A stretch of DNA of 64,000 nucleotides from JAJPHW01 sp963799065 (lineage in GTDB: Bacteria > Acidobacteriota > Terriglobia > Terriglobales > Acidobacteriaceae), in contig CAWCVJ010000001.1 of assembly GCA_963799065.1 (NCBI GenBank), positions 1,240,001 through 1,304,000 on the forward strand, read 5' to 3'. A model generated the notes under the pieces. It was not told the DNA's origin. It made no database searches and worked only from the letters and a program-made list of their open reading frames with translations. The position numbers and the translations under genes were made by a program. The stretch's first letter is position 1, and the number at the start of each line of letters is the position of its first letter. This document shows, piece after piece, positions 8,874-17,158 of the stretch.

Positions 8874-9974
8874 CTAGAACGCCTCTTTGTTGACCACATA
8901 CGGCATCTTCTTTACATCTCCGCCGTAGTGTTTTTCAAGCACATCAATCAATCCCTGGACGCAGCGTCCCGCCATACCCTTGTCTGGATCGGTCGACAGC
9001 CGCGTAATTTTGCCCGCACTGGCAAAGTGCGGCAGCAAACGGCAACGGTCTTCAATCGACGGATCGCGCAGCGGCGAATCCGCGGCCAATGGTTCTTTCT
9101 CGTAGACGTCAAGCGCCGCGCCAGCAATCCAGTTCTCTCGCAGAGCCTTAGCCAAGGCCGCTTCGTCCACAACTGGCCCGCGGGACGTGTTAACCAGAAA
9201 GGCTGTAGGCTTCATCTTGCGCAGCGTGGTTTCGTTGAATAAATGATAGGTGGGAGTCGAGCTTTCGCCCTCCCGCAGCAGCGGTACATGTACGCTGACG
9301 AAGTCAGCTTGCGACAAGGCTTCGTCGAGCGCATCGTATTTGATCCAAGTCTTCTCGCGCTGAATTCCGCTGCTGTGCCGCAAATCCATCGTGGCCTGAA
9401 TCGCTTTCACATAGCCATGATTCTGATAAGCCGGGTCGTAACAAAGGATATTCATGTCGAAACCGGCACACTTTTTGATCATGGCCAAGCCAATGCGACC
9501 TGTGCCGATGATGGCTATTGTTTTGCCGGTAACCTCGTCGCCTAGAAACGGCAGGTAAGGATGCCAGAATCCCCACTTGTTTTCGCGAGTCAAATGTTCT
9601 GCGGTCCAAAGCCTGCGCGCCAGTGCGCCGAGAATGAAGAAGGCAAATTCCGCCGTAGCTTCGGTCAGGACGTCGGCAGTGTTGGTGAACGGAATCTTGT
9701 ACCGGTTTGCGTCGGCGCGATTGATATTGTCGAAACCAACGGCGATCTGTGAAACGACTTTTAGAGTGCCTCTGCCTGCTTCGAAGACTTCGGCGTCGAT
9801 CGGATCGCGCAGCGTAGTGATGAGCCCGTCAATGCCTGACTTCACCTTTTCGATAATCAGCGTCTTGGGGGGAGCCTCTGGCCTTGAATAGACTTCGACA
9901 TCGTATCCTCGTTCGCGAAGCAGTTTGATCGAGTCCCCGATGTCGCAAGTGGCAAAAATGCGAAAGTTAGGCAT
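8874..9974 (-). CDS. D-isomer-specific 2-hydroxyacid dehydrogenase
   Basis: 366-residue NAD(P)-dependent dehydrogenase of the SerA/glyoxylate reductase family. The Rossmann motif is IIGTGRIGLAM (about residue 152), the catalytic arginine region is NTSRGPVVDE (about residue 270), and a late His (LPHFASAGK, about residue 320) fits the Arg-Glu-His triad. There is no ACT or other regulatory domain, which argues against classical long SerA. It starts 9 nt after an aminotransferase gene on the same strand, so the two likely interconvert an amino acid, its 2-oxo acid and the hydroxyacid (for example glycine/glyoxylate or serine/hydroxypyruvate). Confidence 0.85.
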   Translation of the reverse strand: MPNFRIFATCDIGDSIKLLRERGYDVEVYSRPEAPPKTLIIEKVKSGIDGLITTLRDPIDAEVFEAGRGTLKVVSQIAVGFDNINRADANRYKIPFTNTADVLTEATAEFAFFILGALARRLWTAEHLTRENKWGFWHPYLPFLGDEVTGKTIAIIGTGRIGLAMIKKCAGFDMNILCYDPAYQNHGYVKAIQATMDLRHSSGIQREKTWIKYDALDEALSQADFVSVHVPLLREGESSTPTYHLFNETTLRKMKPTAFLVNTSRGPVVDEAALAKALRENWIAGAALDVYEKEPLAADSPLRDPSIEDRCRLLPHFASAGKITRLSTDPDKGMAGRCVQGLIDVLEKHYGGDVKKMPYVVNKEAF

Positions 9975-9983
9975 GAAAGATAT

Positions 9984-11174
9984 TTAAAGATTCTTCTTTG
10001 TCCAGGCGTCGACGCGTTCGAGAGCCTTATTGAGGTTATCGAGAGAGTTCGCCGTGCTAAAACGCAAATAGCCCTCGCCATATTCTCCAAACGCGGTGCC
10101 CGAAAGGCAGGCCACACCCGCTTCATCGAGAAGCGCATCGGCAAGTTTCTTGGACGGCCATCCAGTTTTCGTGACGTTGGGAAAAACGTAAAACGCACCC
10201 TTTGGCATTCGACAGGAGAATCCCTTAATGCGATTCAGTCCTGTGACTACGGATTCGCGCCTGCTCTGGAATGCGAGGCGCATGGTTTCGACGGAACTCT
10301 GATCGCCTTGCAATGCTTCCACGCCGGCGATTTGAGTGAAGCTTGCAGTGCATGAATTGGAATTGGTCATCAAGCGAGTGATCTGCGCTGCCAGATCAGG
10401 GCGCATCACGCCGTAGCCCATGCGCCAGCCCGTCATCGCGTAAGTCTTGGAAAAGCCGTCAAGCAAAATCGTGCGATCTTTGAAATCGGGCTCGCGCATG
10501 ATCGAGTAGTGTTCGCCCTCAAAAATCAGGCGACTGTAGATTTCGTCCGATAGAACCATGATGTTGCGGTCGCCGATGGCTTGCGCGATGTCGTGAATGG
10601 CGTTGCGATCGAGCACTCCACCGGTGGGATTCTGAGGCGAATTGATGATGATCAGTTTCGTGCGATCAGTAATGCGGTCGGCGAGTTCCTTCACGTCGAA
10701 GCCAAAATCTCGGTCTTCTCTCAGGCGGATCGGCACCGCTTTCGCGCCCACATAATGAATCATCGATTCGTAGATGGGAAATCCTGGATTCGGATAAATG
10801 ACCTCATCGCCAATATCGGCAAGCGCAAGAATCGTGAAAAATATGATCGGCTTGCCTCCGGGAACCACGACAACTTCTTCGCTTTGTACTTTCACGCCGC
10901 GAGTCTTGCTGACATATTCGGCAATTGCATTGCGAAGTTCGGGCAAGCCAGCCGATGGGCCGTAGTGAGTCCAGCCACTTTGCAGGGCCTTGACTCCGGC
11001 GGCAACGATGTTCGCGGGTGTGTCGAAATCCGGCTCGCCGATTTCCAAGTGGATAATGTCTTTCCCCTGACGTTCTAGCGCTCGGGCTTTGTTCAGAACC
11101 TCGAACGCGGTTTCCGTTCCCAGGCGCGACATGCGCTCCGACAATCGCAACTCGTATTGTGTGGCTTTTTCCAT
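9984..11174 (-). CDS. Pyridoxal-phosphate aminotransferase class I/II
   Basis: 396-residue fold-type I aminotransferase. The PLP lysine is in LDGFSKTYAMTGWRMGYG (about residue 242); NSPQNPTGGV (about residue 178) and LSDEIYSRL (about residue 212) are the other cofactor-binding motifs. Overall it resembles bacterial aspartate aminotransferase subgroup Ib. It heads a two-gene minus-strand operon with the hydroxyacid dehydrogenase and diverges from ldcA across about 140 nt that must hold both promoters. Confidence 0.87.
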   Translation of the reverse strand: MEKATQYELRLSERMSRLGTETAFEVLNKARALERQGKDIIHLEIGEPDFDTPANIVAAGVKALQSGWTHYGPSAGLPELRNAIAEYVSKTRGVKVQSEEVVVVPGGKPIIFFTILALADIGDEVIYPNPGFPIYESMIHYVGAKAVPIRLREDRDFGFDVKELADRITDRTKLIIINSPQNPTGGVLDRNAIHDIAQAIGDRNIMVLSDEIYSRLIFEGEHYSIMREPDFKDRTILLDGFSKTYAMTGWRMGYGVMRPDLAAQITRLMTNSNSCTASFTQIAGVEALQGDQSSVETMRLAFQSRRESVVTGLNRIKGFSCRMPKGAFYVFPNVTKTGWPSKKLADALLDEAGVACLSGTAFGEYGEGYLRFSTANSLDNLNKALERVDAWTKKNL

Positions 11175-11317
11175 GACTGTATTTTCCCGTTACTACAAAA
11201 CGCTCAATTATACCGCCGACCGCGTGCGTTCGCGGGTGTTGGGACGAGATGCGATGAACCAGTGCGAACAACCGATGCAGCGCCGCGGAGAATGAAGCCC
11301 TGCTAACATAAAACGCG

Positions 11318-12262
11318 ATGTCGCCCTCAGTCCGCCTGTCGCGCACCAAACCGAAGGCCCTGCGCCCGGGAGACACAATCGGCATCGTCGCGCCTGCCAG
11401 CAACATCAAGCGCGATCTGGTTGAGTTGGGATGCGACGCGCTTCGCCGATTAGGCTACAAAACTGTTTACGAAGAATCGATCTTCGATCAAGAGTTGTAT
11501 TTCGCTGGAACGCTGGATCGACGAGTGCGTGAGCTGGAGGGAATGTTTTTGCGCGATGACGTGAAAGCCATCCTCTGCGCGCGCGGCGGCTATGGAGCGA
11601 ATTATCTTCTTCCGCGGCTTGACTTAGAAATCGTTAAGGCGAACCCAAAACTTTTCATGGGGTACAGCGATCTCACTTGTCTACTGACATGGTTCGCGGA
11701 TGCGGCAGGCCTCGTCACGTTTCATGCTCCCATGCTCACCAAGGACTTCGCCAGCGCTGACGGAGTTGATCTGCGTTCTTTCGAAGCGGTGGTCGCAGGA
11801 GCGGAATGGGCTCTGGAAGCGGCGTCCGGCCTGCGTCCGCTGGCTCATGGTTCGGCGGAGGGAATCCTTTATGGCGGTTGCCTTTCGATTCTTGTGGCCT
11901 CACTGGGTACGCCGTACGAGCTTCAAACCGATGGTACGATTTTGTTCGTAGAGGATGTTGGAGTTAAGCCGTATCAGGTTGATCGTATGTTGATGCAGCT
12001 AAAATTAGCCGGCAAACTTGCGGGAGTGAAAGGGATGGTGATTGGTGAAATGATGGACTGCGTGCAGCACCCCAATCAGCCTTACACCCTTGAGGAAGTC
12101 GTTTTGCGGATCGTTGGGAGTTTAGGTATTCCCGTGGCTTTCGGTTTGCGCTCTGGCCACGTTTCGCATGGGAATGTGACGCTACCCTTTGGCCTACGTG
12201 TCGCCTTGAACGTCGGCGCGACGGCCGACTTAGCTTCTCTGGAACCGGCGGTATCGCAATAG
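11318..12262 (+). CDS. ldcA: LD-carboxypeptidase (peptidase S66 family)
   Basis: 314-residue S66 peptidase that removes the terminal D-alanine from murein tetrapeptides in the cytoplasm. Visible are RPGDTIGIVAPAS at the N-terminus, ARGGYGANYLLPRLD (about residue 90), the nucleophile in GYSDLTCLL (about residue 113) and a C-terminal His in LRSGHVSHGN (about residue 283), matching the Ser-Glu-His catalytic set. It lies 12 nt before mpl. Together they form a murein-peptide recycling unit: LdcA trims the tetrapeptide and Mpl reattaches the tripeptide to UDP-MurNAc. Confidence 0.87.
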   Translation: MSPSVRLSRTKPKALRPGDTIGIVAPASNIKRDLVELGCDALRRLGYKTVYEESIFDQELYFAGTLDRRVRELEGMFLRDDVKAILCARGGYGANYLLPRLDLEIVKANPKLFMGYSDLTCLLTWFADAAGLVTFHAPMLTKDFASADGVDLRSFEAVVAGAEWALEAASGLRPLAHGSAEGILYGGCLSILVASLGTPYELQTDGTILFVEDVGVKPYQVDRMLMQLKLAGKLAGVKGMVIGEMMDCVQHPNQPYTLEEVVLRIVGSLGIPVAFGLRSGHVSHGNVTLPFGLRVALNVGATADLASLEPAVSQ

Positions 12263-12274
12263 TCGGGAAGAATA

Positions 12275-13714
12275 ATGATGACGAAGCAAAAACACATTCA
12301 CTTAATCGGCATTTGCGGAACGGCGATGGCTTCTCTCGCCGGAATGCTTAAGCAGCGCGGGATTCGTGTGACCGGCTCGGATGCGGCAGCCTATCCTCCG
12401 ATGTCCGATTTTCTTGCCGAACTTGGCATACCGGTGTCGCAACCATTCGCGGAGGCCGACCTGAATCCGCGACCCGATCTCGTGGTCGTAGGAAATGCGA
12501 TTTCGCGCGGGAATGTTGAACTGGAGCTCGTTCTCGACCAGCGCATTCCATTTTCATCGTTGCCGCAGGTTCTGCACGAAGAGTTTTTAGAGGGCAAAGA
12601 GGTGATCGTGGTCGCGGGTACACATGGCAAGACCACGACCACATCGATGTTGGCATGGATATTCGAATCTGCGGGAATGCGACCGTCGTTCCTGATCGGC
12701 GGCATTGCGGAGAACTTTGGCAGTAGTTTTCAACTTGGAGCGGGGAAGCACTTCATCCTCGAAGGCGACGAATATGACACTGCGTTCTTCGATAAAGGCC
12801 CAAAATTTTTGCATTACTTTCCGGACGCTGTCATGCTTACGTCCGTCGAGTTCGATCATGCCGATATTTACAGAGACCTCGAGTCGGTCGAGACTGCTTT
12901 TAAGCGCTTGGTGAATCTCATTCCGCGCCGTGGCCGCTTGATCGCATTCGATCAAGGCGCGAGCCTGGAACGGTCGATCGCCCGAGCATTCTGTCCCGTG
13001 GAGCGCTACGGAAGCGGGCCAGGGGTGGCGTGGCAAATCACGGGGATCCAGTTTGCTGCGGACCGCACAAGGTGGACAGTCATACACAACGGCCAGCCTT
13101 GGATGGAACTGGAGTTCGCATTGGCCGGCGAATACAACGTTTGGAATGCTACGGCGGCCGCAGGTATCGCTGCGCATTACGGAATCCCCAAAGACGCGAT
13201 CGCCGAGGCTTTGCGCACATTCAAGAGTGTAAAACGGCGACTCGAGGTTCGAGCGGAAATTAATGGCATTACGATCATCGACGATTTTGCGCATCATCCC
13301 ACTGCCATCGCCGCCACGCTCAAAGCGCTGCGCTCGCGCTATCCCAGAGCACGGCTTTGGGCGCTGCTTGAGCCTCGCTCTAATACTTTGCGCCGCAACG
13401 TATTTCAGCGCGAACTGGCGGAGAGTCTCGCTCTCGCCGACGCGATTGTGATCGCGAGCGTCTTCAAATCTGAATCGATTGCCGAAGCGGAACGACTCGA
13501 TTTGAATTCGGTGGTCGCCGACCTTAGAGCGCAAGGTCGCCCTGCCCGCATGATCGACGGCGCGGACAACATCGTTAAGACGATATCGACTGAGCTGCGT
13601 TCCGGCGATGTGGTGGCCATTCTTTCGAATGGCGGCTTCGACGGCATATACGAGAAGCTGCCGAAGGCACTCAAAGCCCTGAAGGTTCCCGCGAACGCCG
13701 GAGCCAGTGCTTGA
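12275..13714 (+). CDS. mpl: UDP-N-acetylmuramate:L-Ala-gamma-D-Glu-meso-DAP ligase
   Basis: 479-residue Mur ligase family enzyme that salvages murein tripeptide. It shows the N-terminal HLIGICGTAMASLAG binding UDP-MurNAc, the P-loop VAGTHGKTTTTSMLAW (about residue 113), the Mpl-typical EGDEYDTAFFDKGPK (about residue 160) and FAHHPTAIAAT (about residue 337). Those middle and late motifs distinguish Mpl from MurC. GGAAGA precedes the ATG. Its stop overlaps the TTG start of the M61 peptidase. Confidence 0.9.
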   Translation: MMTKQKHIHLIGICGTAMASLAGMLKQRGIRVTGSDAAAYPPMSDFLAELGIPVSQPFAEADLNPRPDLVVVGNAISRGNVELELVLDQRIPFSSLPQVLHEEFLEGKEVIVVAGTHGKTTTTSMLAWIFESAGMRPSFLIGGIAENFGSSFQLGAGKHFILEGDEYDTAFFDKGPKFLHYFPDAVMLTSVEFDHADIYRDLESVETAFKRLVNLIPRRGRLIAFDQGASLERSIARAFCPVERYGSGPGVAWQITGIQFAADRTRWTVIHNGQPWMELEFALAGEYNVWNATAAAGIAAHYGIPKDAIAEALRTFKSVKRRLEVRAEINGITIIDDFAHHPTAIAATLKALRSRYPRARLWALLEPRSNTLRRNVFQRELAESLALADAIVIASVFKSESIAEAERLDLNSVVADLRAQGRPARMIDGADNIVKTISTELRSGDVVAILSNGGFDGIYEKLPKALKALKVPANAGASA

Positions 13715-15537
13715 TCGCCCGGCGACTCGGCTTTTTTGCAGCGTTGCTGCTTTCTCTGACCGCTGGCGCTCAGACTCTGGAGTATGAAGTGTCGTTGGCC
13801 GCACCTGCCTCTCACCTTGTAGGCGTAAAACTTCAATTGCCTCCCGGTGCTGCGGAGCGTGTGCTCCAGTTGCCGGTGTGGAATGCGCTCTACCAGATTC
13901 GAGATTTCTCACAGTACCTGGCGGCTTTAGCCGCGGAAGACCCCGTCGGTCATTCGTTGCCTGTCATACAACTCGACAAAAGCTCGTGGAAAGTATCGGG
14001 AGCCATCGACGGAGCCACAATCCACTACCAGATTCGCGGCGATGACCCAGGACCGTACGGCGCACAGCTGAATGCGACTCATGCGTTCTTGAATCTGGCT
14101 GAGGTGCTGGTCTATCCCGTCGAGGGACGCGCTCTTCCGATTGAGATATCGTTTGCCAATGTTCCGCAGGAATGGAAGTTCGCGACATCTCTGAAATTGT
14201 TAAGTCCCGTTAAGTTCAGCGCGCAGAACTACGATCAACTTGTCGATTCTCCTATCGAAGCCGGGATGTTTCGGGAATCGGACTTCGATGAAAGCGGAGC
14301 TCACTATCGCATTGTGGTGGACGCCGATCCGAGCGACTATGTGTTTGCCCAGGTCTCAGAAATGTGCCGCCGCATTGTTGGCGCGGAAGTCTCCCTGATG
14401 CAGGATCGTCCATTTGACCACTATCTTTTCATTTATCACTTTCCGCGTGGTTCCGGCGGGGGAGGCATGGAACATGCCTTTTCCACAGCAATCGATTTGA
14501 ACGCGCGCTATCTGAAAGAAAATCCCACGCTGGTCGCGAACATTACGGCCCACGAATTCTTTCATCTTTGGAATGTGAAACGAATACGACCCCGGGGGCT
14601 CGAACCGGTTGACTACACAAAAGAAAACTACACCGACGCATTATGGTTCAGCGAGGGCGTATCGAGCACGATCGCCGATTACGCTCTGCTGCAAATCCAC
14701 GTCCTCGACGAAGCGCAATATCTGGAACGCTTAGGCCAATCTATTACCGAATTAGAGAGCCGTCCTGCGCATTTGACGCAGTCCGCAGAGGAATCCAGTT
14801 TGGACGCGTGGCTGGAAAAATATCCTGCCTATCGTATTCCGCGAAGAAGCATTTCTTACTACAACAAAGGCGAACTGCTCGGAATCATGCTGGATCTTAA
14901 GCTTCGAGATCTGACTCACGATTCGGCCTCTCTGCGAACGCTGTTTCAGTATCTGAATAAGGAGTACGCCCAGCGCGGACGCTTCTTTGACGATTCTGAA
15001 GGGATTCGTTTGGCGGCTGAGGCGGTCGCTAACGCCAATCTGCGGCAGTTTTTTGCCGACTACGTTGCGGGTACCCGCGAAATTCCGTGGGATGAGTTTC
15101 TTGCCGGCGTGGGTTTGCGCGTAGAACGCAAGGCGAACACCCTGGCAGACGTGGGTTTCACTATCTCTCGAAATGTTGGCGAGCCTCCCGTGGTTTCTGA
15201 CGTGGCTGCGGACAGTGCGGCAGAACTCGCCGGCCTCGCCTCGGGGGATGCCATTCTCGAGCTTAACGGCAAGATCGCGTTCTCGGACATCCAGCAGGAA
15301 CTCGCGGCGAAGACACCAGGCGACCCGATCACGTTGAAAATTAACAATCGCCGTGGCGATCGCGAACTACATTGGACGGTGGGGACACGAGAGCAGATTT
15401 CGTACGAAGTGAAAGATGGTGCGACGGTCACAGCTGAACAGCGATCCCGGCGTGATTCGTGGCTGCATAGCGATTGGTTCAAGCCGGCGTTGATACAATC
15501 GAGTGCGGCCCGTGCCGTTGGAGAGAATCCTCGTTGA
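13711..15537 (+). CDS. M61 family metallopeptidase with PDZ domain, secreted
   Basis: 608-residue glycyl-aminopeptidase-like protein. It starts with a signal peptide (ARRLGFFAALLLSLTAGAQT). The zinc site is HEFFHLWNVKRIRP (HExxH near residue 278), followed about 40 residues later by WFSEGVSS, which supplies the third ligand Glu. A PDZ domain occupies roughly residues 485-560 (DSAAELAGLASGDAILELNG). TTG 13711 overlaps the mpl stop as TTGA and is preceded by GGAG at good spacing; no ATG start would retain the signal peptide. Probably periplasmic or exported, function in peptide degradation inferred. Confidence 0.87.
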   Translation: MIARRLGFFAALLLSLTAGAQTLEYEVSLAAPASHLVGVKLQLPPGAAERVLQLPVWNALYQIRDFSQYLAALAAEDPVGHSLPVIQLDKSSWKVSGAIDGATIHYQIRGDDPGPYGAQLNATHAFLNLAEVLVYPVEGRALPIEISFANVPQEWKFATSLKLLSPVKFSAQNYDQLVDSPIEAGMFRESDFDESGAHYRIVVDADPSDYVFAQVSEMCRRIVGAEVSLMQDRPFDHYLFIYHFPRGSGGGGMEHAFSTAIDLNARYLKENPTLVANITAHEFFHLWNVKRIRPRGLEPVDYTKENYTDALWFSEGVSSTIADYALLQIHVLDEAQYLERLGQSITELESRPAHLTQSAEESSLDAWLEKYPAYRIPRRSISYYNKGELLGIMLDLKLRDLTHDSASLRTLFQYLNKEYAQRGRFFDDSEGIRLAAEAVANANLRQFFADYVAGTREIPWDEFLAGVGLRVERKANTLADVGFTISRNVGEPPVVSDVAADSAAELAGLASGDAILELNGKIAFSDIQQELAAKTPGDPITLKINNRRGDRELHWTVGTREQISYEVKDGATVTAEQRSRRDSWLHSDWFKPALIQSSAARAVGENPR

Positions 15538-16250
15538 TCCGAACATCGTTAATGCTGGCGTTCTGGGCCGCGCTGCTGCCGGTTGCGGCTTTGATCGGTT
15601 TTCCATGGACGGTCATCACAGGTGACGTCAGCTTTCTCTATCGCATTGGCATGTGGGGATCGTTTACCGGCGTTCGAATTGCCGGCATTCGGGTGCAGAG
15701 CGTCGGTCTTGACCGGCTCGATCCTAAGCGAACTTACATTTTCATGTCCAATCATGTCTCGAACGTCGATCCGCCGGTGATGTTGCCACTCGTGCCTGGA
15801 CAGACTTCAGTGATGGTTAAGAAGGAGTTATTCAGCTACCCGCTGCTGGGTCGATTGATGCGTTTTGGATCTATGGTGCCAGTGGATCGAGGCAATCGCG
15901 ATTCCGGGATCTCCGCGGTTCGCAGCGCAGCCGAGGTCATCCGGAAGGGAATCAATATGACAATTTTCGTGGAGGGCAAGCGTTCCTATGATGGTAAACT
16001 TTTGCCTTTCAAGAAGGGACCATTTTATTTGGCCGAGGAGTGCGGTGTGCCAGTGGTTCCGATCACCATCGTCGGCAGCCACGGAGTTTGGCCCAAGGGC
16101 GAATTTTCGATTCGCCCAGGGGTCGTCACGGTTATCTTCCACGACCCTATCGAGCCTGCTGACTTCGGGGGGCGCGAAGAGTTGATGAGCAAAGTACGGC
16201 AGGTTATCAACAGCGGCTTACCCGCTGAATTCCAGGAGCAGATCGCATGA
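15534..16250 (+). CDS. plsC: 1-acyl-sn-glycerol-3-phosphate acyltransferase family protein
   Basis: Membrane-associated PlsC-type acyltransferase of 238 residues. An N-terminal hydrophobic segment (about residues 6-28) precedes the catalytic NHVSNVDPP block (H-x4-D), followed by VPVDRGNRDSG and FVEGKRSYDGKLLPFKKG, the substrate-binding blocks. Start TTG 15534 overlaps the M61 stop as TTGA and has GGAGAG 8 nt upstream; ATG 15552 is an alternative. It acylates lysophosphatidate or a similar glycerolipid. Its stop overlaps the next gene as ATGA. Confidence 0.87.
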   Translation: MIRTSLMLAFWAALLPVAALIGFPWTVITGDVSFLYRIGMWGSFTGVRIAGIRVQSVGLDRLDPKRTYIFMSNHVSNVDPPVMLPLVPGQTSVMVKKELFSYPLLGRLMRFGSMVPVDRGNRDSGISAVRSAAEVIRKGINMTIFVEGKRSYDGKLLPFKKGPFYLAEECGVPVVPITIVGSHGVWPKGEFSIRPGVVTVIFHDPIEPADFGGREELMSKVRQVINSGLPAEFQEQIA

Positions 16251-17086
16251 AACGCAGTCGCCAAATAATCGCACTCTTTTTGCCACTCATTCTCAGCCTC
16301 TCCGCTTTCGCCGATCAGGCGGCGCTGGAAGCGCAATTTAAACAGCTGCTGGAAAATCACATTCTATCGATGAAAGGCCCGTACACGGCTGCAGATCTCA
16401 AATTCGATGCATCGGGCAAACTTGTCGGTAATTCGGAAGTCGGTCCTTTCACGCTTTTCGGGTCGATCCAAGTAACCAAGTTTGCTCTGCAAGATGCGTC
16501 GATCGAGATCGATGGTCAGCGAGTCATCCTGGTTGTGGGATCGGGCAATGTCACGGATTACTCGCCGCTTCTCACCAAGCAGACCGTGCATCTTAGCATT
16601 GCGCTCACTCCACCGATAAAGGACGATAACGATATCCGCGGCGCCCTCGGGGAAGTGTTTTCCAGCGACGACTTGAAGGAGCGTTTCGCCAATTACTGGA
16701 AGCCGGGTGTGGATTTGACTCAGCCTTGCAAGACGATTAAGAAGGATCATCCCGATGGCGTGGTGGGAACATTGGCTTATACGAATCCGGTCTACGGTTG
16801 CGTGAAGGGGAGTGTCGTGACGCCGCCAAAGGGTATTTCTACGCCGCCTCCGATGGCGGGTAAGAAGACCTTGGACGGATCGGCGAAATTGCGCCTCGTG
16901 GTCGACGAGAACGGCTATGCAGCCATCATCAAAGCGAATACAAGTTCGACGCCCGCGTTTGGAATGGCGGCACTCGAAGCCATCTCAGCCTGGAAATACA
17001 AACCAGCGATGAAAGATGGCAAGCCAGTGCCTTACTTGCTGGATGTTGAGTTGGGTACCGAGCAGCCCGCGCTCGACAAAGAGTAG
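16247..17086 (+). CDS. Secreted protein with C-terminal TonB-C-like domain
   Basis: 279 residues with a clear signal peptide (RQIIALFLPLILSLSAFA). The last 80 residues (LRLVVDENGYAAIIKANTSSTP, Key residues spread over 205-265; AALEAISAWKYKPAMKDGKP) resemble the TonB C-terminal fold found in many acidobacterial periplasmic proteins, without a TonB transmembrane anchor or proline-rich arm. The middle part is unrecognised. It is translationally coupled to plsC. A TonB-like name would overstate its function: no evidence of energy transduction is visible. Confidence 0.7.
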   Translation: MKRSRQIIALFLPLILSLSAFADQAALEAQFKQLLENHILSMKGPYTAADLKFDASGKLVGNSEVGPFTLFGSIQVTKFALQDASIEIDGQRVILVVGSGNVTDYSPLLTKQTVHLSIALTPPIKDDNDIRGALGEVFSSDDLKERFANYWKPGVDLTQPCKTIKKDHPDGVVGTLAYTNPVYGCVKGSVVTPPKGISTPPPMAGKKTLDGSAKLRLVVDENGYAAIIKANTSSTPAFGMAALEAISAWKYKPAMKDGKPVPYLLDVELGTEQPALDKE

Positions 17087-17108
17087 CCCGAACTGGCAGT
17101 TGAAAATA

Positions 17109-17142
17109 GCCGCTGCTCGGGATGTCGATCGAGAGCAGCGGC
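17109..17142. terminator. Bidirectional hairpin between convergent genes
   Basis: Perfect 10-bp inverted repeat (GCCGCTGCTC at 17109-17118 and GAGCAGCGGC at 17133-17142, 14-nt loop) between the stops of two convergent genes. The minus-strand transcript continues into a T-rich stretch (TATTTTC), the plus-strand transcript into CTTAATT. It likely ends both operons. Confidence 0.65.
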
Positions 17143-17158
17143 CTTAATTCCATGACCG

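Noticed and set aside
12587..13912. Long open frame of 441 codons on the minus strand opposite mpl
   Set aside because: It mirrors the codons of mpl, which has clear Mur-ligase motifs; the antisense product is Arg/His-rich with no recognisable domain or ribosome site.
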